Positions 50,945-59,911 of a stretch of 64,000 nt of DNA are shown piece by piece (positions within the stretch are counted from its first letter, which is position 1; each line of letters opens with the position of its first letter). The stretch covers positions 1 through 64,000 of the forward strand of contig CAZQJY010000002.1 of the NCBI GenBank assembly GCA_964593465.1, in the 5' to 3' direction. The notes beneath the pieces are model-generated. The model searched no databases, was not told the DNA's origin, and saw only the letters and a program-made list of their open reading frames with translations. This DNA comes from Mycosynbacter sp964593465 (GTDB lineage: Bacteria > Patescibacteriota > Saccharimonadia > Saccharimonadales > Saccharimonadaceae). The position numbers and the translations under genes are program-made.

Positions 50945-51778
50945 TTACACTGCACTTATCGTGCCTGTTGTTAAAAGCCCTATTAGCACTACACCCAGCA
51001 CCACCCGATACCATATAAAAATCGAATAGTCATGTTTGGCGATGAATTTCAACAGCCACGCCACTGCCACATATGCCACCGCAAACGAAACTGCAGTCGC
51101 AAGCAACGTCGGCCCCCAGCCTACGCCTTTGGAAATCTCATCGTATTCTGTCACCGTCTGCAACACAGCCGCTGCCATAAGTGCAGGAATACTCAAGAAA
51201 AACGATAGTCGCGTCACTGTCACACGGTCAAATCCGCGCAGCAGGCCTGCTGACATAGTCGCACCAGACCGCGACACGCCAGGTACCAGCGCGAGACACT
51301 GCGCCAAGCCAATGACAAGCGTATCTTTCCAAGTCGTGTCTTTTTCGTGGCGGTTTTGTTTGGCAGTATGGTCGGCAAACCACATTACACCACTCCATAG
51401 AATGAGCGCGCCTGCCACAAACCACAAACTCCGTAGTACTCCTTCAATTTCGTCTTTGAAGAGCAGTCCGACAATGCCAATCGGCACTGAACCAATCAGC
51501 ACTGCCCAGCCAAATTTATAGTCGCGTTTGCGCTCTTTACTATCAGCTAGTCCGCGCAGCCACGCCACGCCCACACGCCAAATATCTTTGCGTAGGTATA
51601 GTACCGTCGCCAGCACCGCACCTACCTGTATTATGGCAGTGAATGCCGTCACACTTGGGTCATCAAGCCGATAGCCCAATAGCTTCTCCATAATCGTGAG
51701 ATGTCCCGTGCTCGATATCGGCAAAAACTCCGTCACTCCTTCGATGATGCCAAATAGTACCGCGTGCCACCATTCCAT
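50945..51778 (-). CDS. uppP: Undecaprenyl-diphosphatase (BacA family)
   Basis: 277 residues, about eight membrane segments, with the EGVTEFLPISSTGH and PGVSRSGATM signature motifs that form the active site. It regenerates undecaprenyl phosphate for MraY, complementing UppS at the end of the window. Read with the ABC transporter pair; TGC-TACAAT lies in the 60 bp upstream. Confidence 0.94.
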   Translation of the reverse strand: MEWWHAVLFGIIEGVTEFLPISSTGHLTIMEKLLGYRLDDPSVTAFTAIIQVGAVLATVLYLRKDIWRVGVAWLRGLADSKERKRDYKFGWAVLIGSVPIGIVGLLFKDEIEGVLRSLWFVAGALILWSGVMWFADHTAKQNRHEKDTTWKDTLVIGLAQCLALVPGVSRSGATMSAGLLRGFDRVTVTRLSFFLSIPALMAAAVLQTVTEYDEISKGVGWGPTLLATAVSFAVAYVAVAWLLKFIAKHDYSIFIWYRVVLGVVLIGLLTTGTISAV

Positions 51779-51845
51779 CTAGTTTTGTCCCCGCTTCATT
51801 CTTATAATTGTAGCATTTTGCTCACAGTGATAGCTATAGTAGTTT

Positions 51846-53402
51846 CTACGAATTAGATTCAAGCTCAACACAGGCAAATTCTTTGCCTATCGCAGGTGTG
51901 CCATTCACCGCCACTGTATCAGCTCGCTCGTAGGATATATCACTACCTTCACCGCACGTATCTGGCGTCGTCACATTCAATACAGCGATAGTCCCAAACT
52001 CCGCCGACGCAGCCTGGTTAACAGTCAATCGTACCTCTCGCAAAGCGGCATTTTGGGCATCGAACTGAGCCTGCTCTGCCAGTTTCACCTCAAGTGCATC
52101 CACGCGGCCACGTAACGATGCAATCGCATGCGCGCCAAGCTCCATGTGCAGCGTCGTTTGCTCTTTGGCGTAATAGCGCAGCGACACATCACCCGTCGTT
52201 ACGCTTTCGAGTGCCGGTCCATAAATCTTCACTGTCGAATACTCTACCGCACAGCCAAATAACCATTCGCCGCAATCACCACTCTTGATACCGTCGACTT
52301 TAATTGTCGCTTGATCACCCGAACGCTCCACTGTCACTGGCACACGCTTCGCCTTGTCTTGCTGCAACACCTGCACTTCTACATATGGCGCGTCTGTCGT
52401 CGTGTGGTATTCGACAAATGCCGCCGTATCGGCAATATGTATATTTTTCACATCTTTCAATCCAGAGAGTTCCGTTCGTTGTGTTTGTGTATGCGCGTCG
52501 ATAGTTCGCTGATAATTTTGCACACCATAAAGCGCCGTACCCGTACCAATACCAGCCAGCAAAACCCCTACCACAATAATACTAATCATGGTCGCGGCAA
52601 TTGCCTTGGTCATGCGCCATGCGCCCAGCGCATACATTGCCACACCAAGCAGCGCCACAAAAAGCGCCCCAGACAACACCGCAATCACTAGTGTTACCAC
52701 TAGCCAAGGATTCATTAGCCACCATACGCTCGATAGAGCTGTGACCCCTACAAACCCGCCAAAAATCATCGCGGCAACCGCACCGAGTGCCATACTTCCG
52801 AGCAGCAACACGCCAAGTACACGCAGCGTGATCACCAGCGGTTTTTTGACATTCGCCGCTCGCTCAGTCAGTGTGCTCGCCTCTGCCTTGATACGCTCTA
52901 GCGTCGGTGTTTCACCGCGCATTTGCAGTCGCTCCGCCGCTGTTCGTGCAGGCGGCATGACAATCCACAGCACCACATACACTAACACCGCCGTTCCAAA
53001 CGATGCCAACCCCAATACTACCGCCGCAATACGCCACCACACCACATCGACACCAGCATATGCCGCGAGGCCTGCCAATACGCCGCCAATCATGCCGCCT
53101 TGTTCGTCGCGCATAAAACGCTTTTTCGGCTCTTCTACCACCGCGTCCTCATCAACAAAATCGCCAGGTTTGCCAAGCTGCACCTCGACTGCTGCCACAT
53201 CACCCGACGTAATCACCTTGTCGCCCGTCACACCGCGCTCCATCAGCAGCTCGATTATGCGTGCTTCTATCTCGCGCTGCGCATCGTCGTCTGCACCCAA
53301 TGCTTTTGCGACCGCGTGCAGGTATTTTTCCAATTCTTTTTTGGCCGCGACTTCAATGTTATACGGCATCTGCGCCAAATGTATTCGTGTAATTTCTTTC
53401 AT
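51846..53402 (-). CDS. PspC-domain protein with C-terminal adhesin-like beta domain
   Basis: 518 residues: an N-terminal helical DUF1700/HAAS-like region (to about 80), a PspC domain (KRFMRDEQGGMIGGVLAGLAAYAG, then LVYVVLWIVMPPAR), four or so membrane segments, and an extracytoplasmic repeat-rich beta part typical of DUF2807. The gene follows padR with an 11-bp gap and a GAGGAGAGGG signal, a common PadR-target arrangement in envelope stress control. Confidence 0.8.
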   Translation of the reverse strand: MKEITRIHLAQMPYNIEVAAKKELEKYLHAVAKALGADDDAQREIEARIIELLMERGVTGDKVITSGDVAAVEVQLGKPGDFVDEDAVVEEPKKRFMRDEQGGMIGGVLAGLAAYAGVDVVWWRIAAVVLGLASFGTAVLVYVVLWIVMPPARTAAERLQMRGETPTLERIKAEASTLTERAANVKKPLVITLRVLGVLLLGSMALGAVAAMIFGGFVGVTALSSVWWLMNPWLVVTLVIAVLSGALFVALLGVAMYALGAWRMTKAIAATMISIIVVGVLLAGIGTGTALYGVQNYQRTIDAHTQTQRTELSGLKDVKNIHIADTAAFVEYHTTTDAPYVEVQVLQQDKAKRVPVTVERSGDQATIKVDGIKSGDCGEWLFGCAVEYSTVKIYGPALESVTTGDVSLRYYAKEQTTLHMELGAHAIASLRGRVDALEVKLAEQAQFDAQNAALREVRLTVNQAASAEFGTIAVLNVTTPDTCGEGSDISYERADTVAVNGTPAIGKEFACVELESNS

Positions 53403-53413
53403 ATCCCTCTCCT

Positions 53414-53746
53414 CTATAGCTTCTTTAGCGTTGCATTCAATGCAGTAATTCTTTTGGTCAAGTTTTTTTCTACGTCAGTACCAAATTCCGTCACTTTATA
53501 ATACTTGCGCGGCGGGCCTTGCTCGCTCTCTTGCCACTCGTGTGCCAACAGCCCATCTTTTTGCAAGCGACTCAGCAGCGGGTAAATCGTCCCCTCTGCG
53601 ACCACCAGCTCGGCATCACTCAGCGTGCGGATGATGTCACTCGTATATATCGGCTTCTTTGCGCACACCCGCAGCACGCAATACGCCAAAAAGCCTTTAC
53701 GCAGCTGCGTCGCCAGCTGCTCAGCATACTCATCGCTATCTTTCAT
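53414..53746 (-). CDS. PadR-family transcriptional regulator
   Basis: 110 residues with the PadR winged-helix: KGFLAYCVLRVCAKKPIYTSDIIRTL, then EGTIYPLLSRLQKDGLLAHEWQE, and RKYYKVTEFG, ending in a dimerisation helix. ATG at 53746 with AAGGAAGG upstream. It probably represses its own operon and so controls the PspC protein. The promoter region carries ATAGT and ACTAT half-sites flanking GTATAAC. Confidence 0.9.
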   Translation of the reverse strand: MKDSDEYAEQLATQLRKGFLAYCVLRVCAKKPIYTSDIIRTLSDAELVVAEGTIYPLLSRLQKDGLLAHEWQESEQGPPRKYYKVTEFGTDVEKNLTKRITALNATLKKL

Positions 53747-53797
53747 AGGCCTTCCTTTCGTTATTATTCGCACAATCTTTGTGTGTTATAGTTCTAT

Positions 53798-53824
53798 GTT
53801 ATACAAGGTACTATAAAAAGTCAA
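53798..53824 (-). promoter_or_regulatory. padR operon promoter with inverted half-sites
   Basis: TTGACT (53819-53824) is followed by overlapping -10 candidates TATAAC (15-bp spacer) and TAACAT (17-bp). ATAGT and ACTAT flank them as an imperfect inverted repeat, a candidate PadR operator. Confidence 0.45.
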
Positions 53825-53832
53825 GCACTAAA

Positions 53833-53865
53833 ATATAATACTCGGATCAAAACCGAGTATTATAT
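53833..53865 (-). terminator. terminator of the DUF2207 gene
   Basis: 13-bp stem (ATATAATACTCGG with CCGAGTATTATAT) and 7-nt loop, followed on the minus strand by TTTTAG. Confidence 0.8.
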
Positions 53866-53885
53866 AGGCTACAGCGAATAATGAC

Positions 53886-55646
53886 TTACCAGCCACCCCC
53901 GCCGCCGCCTCCACCGCCACCACCAGAGAATCCTCCCCCGCTTGAACCGCCAGATGACGAGCTACTCGGCGCGGTATACGATGTCGAAGTATTGAAATTA
54001 GAAATCGCGCCCGCTAGCATGCCAGCATTAAACGCTGTCATATTCGTCCCCGCGTACCAATCAGGATTACTACCGGTCGATTCATAGTAACTACCCAGCT
54101 GCTTACTCCACTCCTTCTCTTGACCAAAAAGCACCGCATACGGCAATACTTTTTCGTACAGCTTCACCATTTTCTCTGGTGAGTCCGCTGTGCCATCACC
54201 CACCTTTTCTGCGCCCTCGGGGCTCTGTAGTAGTTTCAGGCGCTCCTGCTCGGCCACACCAATGTAGAGTTTGAGCCCCTTAAGGTACCTCCTCAGCGTC
54301 AATCCTTTGTCCGTGAGTGTCCAGAGTGACCACCCCATCAGCCAAATTGCACCCGCCATCACCAATGCAAATGGCGCAAGTGTCAACACACCAATCACCG
54401 CAAGTATCTTTGCAGTTCGCGTAAACCACTGCGTCTCTACCGCGTCTTTTGCCCGTAAGCCATAGTCACCTCGCACCAACTTCTTGAGTTTTTCTGGATT
54501 GTCCTGCATCCGCTTGTATAATGTCGTGCTATTTTGCAGCTTCTTCATCTCGAGACGCGTGCCCACTACCGCTTTGCTATCAAACAAGTCTCGCAAAATC
54601 TCGCGCTCTTCTTCTCGTAAACTAGAGATGTCTTTAACAATTTCCAGCGTATACTCCGCGGTTGACCAAAACCCTTTCTTTGGCTTTGTCTCTATGATTT
54701 TTATGTAGTGGCGTACCGCAAAATCAATCAATTGTGCTGCCATCACCGCCCGTGGCACATCCAGTACTTCGGCTGAAGTTGTCACGCTGGCGTCTTTTGG
54801 TGGTAAGTATTCTGGTACGATTGTCCCTAATTCACTGGTACGATTGCGTCGCTTTGCATAACGCGCGCTTGCCCAGATTACTGCGACTACACTTACTATG
54901 CCAGTCACCACCTGCGCACCAAGCCACCACGGCAACAATCGCTCAACAAGTGACGGCTGATAGCCGACGAATGTTTCTGGTACAAATCCAACTGCGACTG
55001 TTACATTTTCACCTACCGCAAGATTCTGTGCTTTCACGCGAAAGGCGTCACTATCTTGCGCCAATTCGCATTGGTTATTTATGCCATATTGCCCTTGATA
55101 ACATGCCGACTGCGTATACGCTGCAGAGACGTCTGGTGTTAATCGCATCTCGGCACTAAAATTACGTATTGGCACTCGCCACTGCGTACCGTTCAGATTC
55201 CAATAAAACTCATCTTTACCAGTATTGTCATAATGCCTCGTCACATCACGCTGCGAATACACTAGCTTGTACGTTTTCAGCCCCTGCACATACGTGTCTT
55301 TATTACCAACCCGTACCACCTCATTACCGTTGCTACCATAGGTCGTGTACTCCAGCGCATTACCCTCCGCGTCTGTCACCGATTCGATCTTGAGGTTCGT
55401 ACTGTGACCGTCAAACTTCTTTGGAATAGCTCGTTCGATACCACGATTTTGGTTTGGCGTCGCAAAGTTGGCAGTAATAATTTCTGTCGTTCGTAGCGTT
55501 GAACGCTTCTCTGCGTCTCGTCCCAGCTCTAGCTGCATGTCATATTTTGTAATCTCAAAATCATTGATACTCGCTACCGCATTTGAGCCGGCCAATAATC
55601 CACCCGCTAACGCCAGCACGACACACCACACCCACCACCGTGTCAC
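53886..55646 (-). CDS. DUF2207 membrane protein with Gly-rich tail
   Basis: 586 residues: signal peptide (about 4-25), an extracytoplasmic beta domain, a membrane segment near 238, a cytoplasmic helical part, two further segments near 415-445, and a Ser/Gly tail ending in a run of glycines and Trp. This is the DUF2207 layout; role unknown. The GTG start overlaps the FMN-reductase stop (GTGA). Confidence 0.82.
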   Translation of the reverse strand: MTRWWVWCVVLALAGGLLAGSNAVASINDFEITKYDMQLELGRDAEKRSTLRTTEIITANFATPNQNRGIERAIPKKFDGHSTNLKIESVTDAEGNALEYTTYGSNGNEVVRVGNKDTYVQGLKTYKLVYSQRDVTRHYDNTGKDEFYWNLNGTQWRVPIRNFSAEMRLTPDVSAAYTQSACYQGQYGINNQCELAQDSDAFRVKAQNLAVGENVTVAVGFVPETFVGYQPSLVERLLPWWLGAQVVTGIVSVVAVIWASARYAKRRNRTSELGTIVPEYLPPKDASVTTSAEVLDVPRAVMAAQLIDFAVRHYIKIIETKPKKGFWSTAEYTLEIVKDISSLREEEREILRDLFDSKAVVGTRLEMKKLQNSTTLYKRMQDNPEKLKKLVRGDYGLRAKDAVETQWFTRTAKILAVIGVLTLAPFALVMAGAIWLMGWSLWTLTDKGLTLRRYLKGLKLYIGVAEQERLKLLQSPEGAEKVGDGTADSPEKMVKLYEKVLPYAVLFGQEKEWSKQLGSYYESTGSNPDWYAGTNMTAFNAGMLAGAISNFNTSTSYTAPSSSSSGGSSGGGFSGGGGGGGGGGGW

Positions 55647-56194
55647 GCCTTGTTCCTCGTATAAAGCTGTATGTGTTGCACGAACAATCTCGCAAACGCG
55701 TCAACATGCCCCTCTGTCACCTCGCTCAACGTCCCATCAACCTGCATGTTATCTTTCCCTACTGTTAGTGCCAACACAGGGCTTGTCATCACGTGCGCGC
55801 CCACATGCGCCAGCACTAGCCGCAACTGCGATTGCATCACCAGTGTCTTGATCGGCCCAGTTGATATCCCTGCAATCGCCACCGGCTTATTGATAAGCGT
55901 GCTGCCCGTACTCCCACGACTCAGCCAGTCTATAATGTTCTTGGTTACCGCAGGTATACCCCGATTGTACTCCGGCGACACAATCAACACACCGTCTGCC
56001 TGCATTACCTGCGTTGTCGCTTGTGCAACCGGCCATGGCATCTCAATCTCAAGATCCTCATTCATAAACGGCACATCCGTCAAATCAATATATTCCACTT
56101 CTGTATCTTGTGGTAATTTTGCCGCAATCACCCTCGCCAGTGTCTTGTTATACGACTCCGCACGCAAACTCCCTACTATCACCGCTATCTTCAT
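55643..56194 (-). CDS. NADPH-dependent FMN reductase-like flavoprotein
   Basis: A 183-residue flavodoxin-fold protein: IAVIVGSLRAESYNKTLAR (phosphate loop), and LIVSPEYNRGIPAVTKNIIDWLSR, the FMN-reductase signature. Possible quinone or azo reductase. TATAAT (56202-56207) precedes the ATG at 56194 by 7 bases. An ATG three codons earlier overlaps the promoter and is not a plausible start. Confidence 0.88.
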   Translation of the reverse strand: MKIAVIVGSLRAESYNKTLARVIAAKLPQDTEVEYIDLTDVPFMNEDLEIEMPWPVAQATTQVMQADGVLIVSPEYNRGIPAVTKNIIDWLSRGSTGSTLINKPVAIAGISTGPIKTLVMQSQLRLVLAHVGAHVMTSPVLALTVGKDNMQVDGTLSEVTEGHVDAFARLFVQHIQLYTRNKA

Positions 56195-56201
56195 GTCTAT
56201 C

Positions 56202-56207
56202 ATTATA
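56202..56207 (-). promoter_or_regulatory. -10 of the FMN-reductase gene (leaderless)
   Basis: TATAAT, 7 bases from the ATG; the hexamer runs into ATG (TATAATG), which mimics an earlier start. Confidence 0.5.
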
Positions 56208-56221
56208 CACCCGAAAGATGG

Positions 56222-56719
56222 CTAGTTTTTAATTCGAAACCACTTCCAAATCAGCCCATCTAGCAAAAGATGGCTAAAATACCCTGTAACAGCCGCACCG
56301 TAATACACCACGGCTATAGGTAGTAGTTTTTCACTATAGAGTAGTGGCACAAGTACTATCGGCAATGGTACAACAATCATCGCCCATTTAGCATGCGTCC
56401 AGCCACGGTGATGCGTCAATATCGGCAACATTGCTATTAAGCCCAGAAACGCTGCGGCCACAAAATATCCATTCCATATTAATAACACATCCACGATAAA
56501 AATTAGCCAGAAGAAAATATCCTGCGCCTTGGAGTTCGTATCAACATCGGGAAACAGCGCAAACAACATCGCAATCACAAACACGGCTGCAAGCGCCTGC
56601 CAATCATCAAGCAGCTTAGCATATTCGGCCAAATACTCCACAGGCACAGCTGTCATGGCAAGTGAATATACCACACCAACCACTAGTCCACCCGCTATGT
56701 GCCCTTTATAATTTGCCAC
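56222..56719 (-). CDS. YdjM-like membrane metal-dependent hydrolase
   Basis: 165 residues, about four membrane segments, with FPDVDT, THHRGWTH and SHLLLDGL: the acidic and histidine motifs of the YdjM/DUF457 family. The enzymatic substrate is not known. GTG start with GAGG; it follows lysS by 13 bp. Confidence 0.82.
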   Translation of the reverse strand: MANYKGHIAGGLVVGVVYSLAMTAVPVEYLAEYAKLLDDWQALAAVFVIAMLFALFPDVDTNSKAQDIFFWLIFIVDVLLIWNGYFVAAAFLGLIAMLPILTHHRGWTHAKWAMIVVPLPIVLVPLLYSEKLLPIAVVYYGAAVTGYFSHLLLDGLIWKWFRIKN

Positions 56720-56732
56720 CTATGCCTCAAAC

Positions 56733-58244
56733 CTACAGACTTACGTCTGGATAAATCGCTTTAGTCGTCTCATCTATTTCATGTCGCAGCTGCGGAAACG
56801 GCACACCTTCGCGCGCAGTGATACCTTCAAGACTCCAGAATATACGCTCACTATAACCAAGCCCACACGCTGGCGGCATGCCGTATTCCAGCGCTTCCAC
56901 ATAGTCAATATCAAGCATTTGCGCTTCATCGTCACCAGCATCGCGCATAGCTTGCTGTTCTTTGAATCGCCCTAACTGATCAACTGGGTCATTAAGTTCG
57001 CTAAATGCTTTGCACATTTCACTACCGCCAAAGACAAGATTAAACTGCTCCGTGAGGCGCGGATCTTTTTCGCTTACTTTGGCAAGTGGCTGCATAAACA
57101 CTGGCATGTCGATGAGAAATGCGGGACCGGCGAGCATCTTACGGTATTTTTTCCAGAGCTTATCGAGACTACGAATACGATTATCGACTTCTTCTACCTC
57201 GAGGTTGTGCTCGCGGAGCTTGGCCTGGATATCTTCCATCGGCGAATCAAACACATCGATACCGTACTGACTTTTCAGGATTTCAACAAAACTAATCCGT
57301 GGAAAATGCTCATCATCCGCACCAAAATCTACCTCTACGCCACTCATGAGTGTAAACTTCCGTGTGCCCCAAGTCTGGTCACAAATATAGCGAATCATAC
57401 GCTCAGTAAGCTCCATCCCCTGCTCCCAGTCGGCGTAGGCCCAGTACCACTCCATGGCATTATGTTCCGGCAAGTGCTCCTCAGTATAGTTTTCGTTGCG
57501 AAAACGTGCACCGAGATCGAATACTTTTTCAAACCCAGCAACAAGTAGACGCTTGAGAGGCAATTCATGGCTAATACGCAAGTAAAAATCCTGATCCAAA
57601 GCGTCCATATGGCTCACAAATGGATTTGCATCAGCACCACCAGCTGTAGCCTCGAGTACAGTATTATTCACTTCCACAAATCCTTCGTTCTCTAAGAATT
57701 GGCGTGTCGCTTGCCAAAACTTACTACGACGAATAAATCGCTCTCTCACATCTTGATTCACATTCATGTCCACGTAGCGACGACGAAAACGCTCTTCTTT
57801 GTTCGTTAGCTCCGTAGGCATGGGGCGCAGACTCTTAGTTAGTAGACGAAGCGTCTTCACCCCTACAGAAATCTCACCTGTTTTGGTTTTAATCACTTCG
57901 CCTGTAGCTTCGATAAAGTCGCCTGTATCAAGTAGATTCAATTGCTTCATACCCAGCACACCAGCACTCACATCAAGCTCCGCTACATCTGGTGCGTGTA
58001 AAAACAACTGTACCTGCCCACTCATGTCGCGCAGTACGATGAACGCTAACTTACCAAATTTGCGTAGCCCCATAATACGGCCAGTTACTGTGACTGCCTG
58101 ACCCTCTCTGGACTCAAACTCATTAATTACCTGCTGCGCTGTTGCAGTGCGGTGTGATGACGCTGGATATGGATTGATACCTAGCTCTTTTAATTCCTCG
58201 AGTTTACGAACTCGCTCATCTCTGTAATCTTGAAGTGTTGCCAT
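56733..58244 (-). CDS. lysS: Lysyl-tRNA synthetase, class II
   Basis: 503 residues: N-terminal OB anticodon-binding domain (GRIMGLRKFGKLAFIVLRD), motif 2 in FDLGARFRNENYTEEHLPEHNAMEWYWAYAD and motif 3 in GLGYSERIFWSL. The last motif deviates slightly from the usual GxGxDR pattern (GLGYSER). The ATG at 58244 lies 9 bases after TATACT; the six-codon longer frame overlaps the promoter. Confidence 0.95.
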   Translation of the reverse strand: MATLQDYRDERVRKLEELKELGINPYPASSHRTATAQQVINEFESREGQAVTVTGRIMGLRKFGKLAFIVLRDMSGQVQLFLHAPDVAELDVSAGVLGMKQLNLLDTGDFIEATGEVIKTKTGEISVGVKTLRLLTKSLRPMPTELTNKEERFRRRYVDMNVNQDVRERFIRRSKFWQATRQFLENEGFVEVNNTVLEATAGGADANPFVSHMDALDQDFYLRISHELPLKRLLVAGFEKVFDLGARFRNENYTEEHLPEHNAMEWYWAYADWEQGMELTERMIRYICDQTWGTRKFTLMSGVEVDFGADDEHFPRISFVEILKSQYGIDVFDSPMEDIQAKLREHNLEVEEVDNRIRSLDKLWKKYRKMLAGPAFLIDMPVFMQPLAKVSEKDPRLTEQFNLVFGGSEMCKAFSELNDPVDQLGRFKEQQAMRDAGDDEAQMLDIDYVEALEYGMPPACGLGYSERIFWSLEGITAREGVPFPQLRHEIDETTKAIYPDVSL

Positions 58245-58253
58245 ATTGTTTCT

Positions 58254-58259
58254 AGTATA
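58254..58259 (-). promoter_or_regulatory. -10 of lysS (leaderless)
   Basis: TATACT, 9 bases before the ATG; no Shine-Dalgarno. Confidence 0.45.
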
Positions 58260-58438
58260 CACTACGGATAACTATGTTTTGTAGCACTTTAGAATTTTAG
58301 TAGAAATAGTTGTAAATATTACATACATAGATTTACTATGCTTGTGTCTGCGTGTGGACAAGAGACGCTATATATAGTGTTTCAATAGTTTTCCGGTTAC
58401 AAATATCCATTCCTTGATATATTAGCGCATCAAACCAC

Positions 58439-58467
58439 TTGCTTTTTGTATCTGTTAGTGCTATTCT
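58439..58467 (+). promoter_or_regulatory. promoter of the 272-aa gene
   Basis: TTGCTT (58439-58444), 17 bp, extended TGC + TATTCT (58462-58467); AAGGATGAT lies before the ATG at 58502. Confidence 0.5.
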
Positions 58468-58501
58468 TGTGACATAAAATTATCGCAAGGATGATATAAA
58501 C

Positions 58502-59320
58502 ATGAATAGCCCAGAAGCCACCACCAGTGCATCAAAATACGATTCTCAAATCTCACAAGCCCTGGAATATGGAGACTGGGTTACACAACAAGGCGAAGCA
58601 GCTCGTTCAAGCAAAGAAGTTCAGTGGATGATTGGCAAACAGGCCTTCGAACTGGCCAGTCAACTCGAGCCGCATGCTCGTTTGCGCGCCAAAGAGCTAC
58701 TGGCGCGAACTGCCGTTGCTGTTGGCGGAGATCACCTCAATCAAGTTCATAGCTGGATCGATGATACATACAAAGATGACAGCGACGTATACGTCGGGCA
58801 GCTTCATGAAACTCTTGATATAGCCCACCAGCTCCATAGCAACGAAGGCCTCTCAGTACATACTGCTCTCGCATCCGCACCAGGTGTAATCGCAGCAAAA
58901 GAAGCAATTAAAAAAGCTGAGCTACAAGAAGACATACCTTACAACCCTGACGACGAAAGCGTCGATGAGCTACGTAGCGATATTGCTGATCAAATCGACA
59001 GTATTGCTATTACGCGAGACCCTATGGCGCGCCATATGGCAATCGAAGGCTTGGCAGAGATTGTGGAAGAGCTCGAAGAAGAACTTGAGGAAAAACAAGG
59101 AGTATCAACAAAAGACGTCGTGCTGGTTCAGGCAGGCGCTGAGGTTATTGCAGGATTTGAAGATGATGTTGATACTGCGGAAGATCTGTTTAAGGTAGTA
59201 GCGAAGTTAAAGGCAAATCTTAGCCAAGCCGAACGAGAAGAATTCGAACGCGTCGAAGCAATTGCCAGACAAAAACACATAGATCTCTTAAGAGCCCAAG
59301 AAATTATTTATGCAGCATAA
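58502..59320 (+). CDS. hypothetical helical protein, 272 aa
   Basis: All-helical, acidic, without membrane segments. A run of glutamates (IVEELEEELEEKQG) sits near residue 190, and repeated helix-turn pieces such as LRAKELLARTAVAV and DIADQIDSIAI suggest a helical bundle. No family recognised. It is on the plus strand, against the main direction, with its own promoter and a strong terminator. Confidence 0.65.
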   Translation: MNSPEATTSASKYDSQISQALEYGDWVTQQGEAARSSKEVQWMIGKQAFELASQLEPHARLRAKELLARTAVAVGGDHLNQVHSWIDDTYKDDSDVYVGQLHETLDIAHQLHSNEGLSVHTALASAPGVIAAKEAIKKAELQEDIPYNPDDESVDELRSDIADQIDSIAITRDPMARHMAIEGLAEIVEELEEELEEKQGVSTKDVVLVQAGAEVIAGFEDDVDTAEDLFKVVAKLKANLSQAEREEFERVEAIARQKHIDLLRAQEIIYAA

Positions 59321-59322
59321 AC

Positions 59323-59356
59323 AAAAACACTCCGTTTATTATGCGGAGTGTTTTTT
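59323..59356 (+). terminator. terminator of the 272-aa gene
   Basis: AAAAACACTCCG and CGGAGTGTTTTT pair over a 9-nt loop, then T-run; it can also serve the convergent greA. Confidence 0.88.
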
Positions 59357-59366
59357 AATTCCATAT

Positions 59367-59819
59367 CTAAAGTGAGACAACTTCGTACTTAATCTCACCT
59401 TTCGGCGTTGTAATCGTTACTGTATCACCCACCTTCTTGCCCATCAACGCCTCACCAATCGGTGACTCGTTGCTAATCTTGCCTTCAAGCGGATCCGCCT
59501 CGACAGGGCCAACTACAGTATAATTAACCGTCTTTTTACCCGTCCTGAGTTCTACTTTTGAGCCAAGTCCAACTTCGTTCTTTTTGCCGCCAGAGATGAG
59601 CTCGGCATTCACCAAGATATCCTCAATCTCAGCAATACGCGTCTCCACAATCCCCTGGTCTTCGCGTGCTGCATCGTACTCAGCATTCTCACTCAGGTCG
59701 CCATAGTCACGTGCTTCAGCAATCTTGTCGGCGATCTCACTGCGGCGACCCTTGAGCTGTTCAAGCTCGGCCTCTAACTCTTTTTGGCCCTGCTTGGTGA
59801 TTTGGTACATCTTCTTCAT
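59367..59819 (-). CDS. greA: Transcription elongation factor GreA
   Basis: 150 residues: N-terminal coiled coil with the tip acidic residues (DYGDLSENAEYDAAREDQ) that enter the RNA polymerase secondary channel, and the C-terminal FKBP-like domain (SPIGEALMGKKVGDTVTI). Rescues backtracked polymerase. Downstream of proS, about 90 bp away, with a hairpin in between. Confidence 0.95.
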   Translation of the reverse strand: MKKMYQITKQGQKELEAELEQLKGRRSEIADKIAEARDYGDLSENAEYDAAREDQGIVETRIAEIEDILVNAELISGGKKNEVGLGSKVELRTGKKTVNYTVVGPVEADPLEGKISNESPIGEALMGKKVGDTVTITTPKGEIKYEVVSL

Positions 59820-59841
59820 AATTTTCTTCTTTCTTTATAGA

Positions 59842-59861
59842 CACCCGCAAAATTGCGGGTG
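59842..59861 (-). terminator. GC-rich hairpin between proS and greA
   Basis: CACCCGCAA and TTGCGGGTG form a 9-bp inverted repeat, a 7-bp stem with an AAAATT loop in practice. No clear T-run, so partial termination or RNA stabilisation is likely. Confidence 0.5.
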
Positions 59862-59911
59862 CATAGCTGTTCTCTAGATTTTAACTGTAAACCTTCCCTG
59901 TGATAAGTTGT

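Noticed and set aside
52588..53448. 286-codon plus-strand ORF opposite the PspC gene
   Set aside because: Low-complexity Ser/Thr/Ala/Pro antisense of a clearly recognisable protein.
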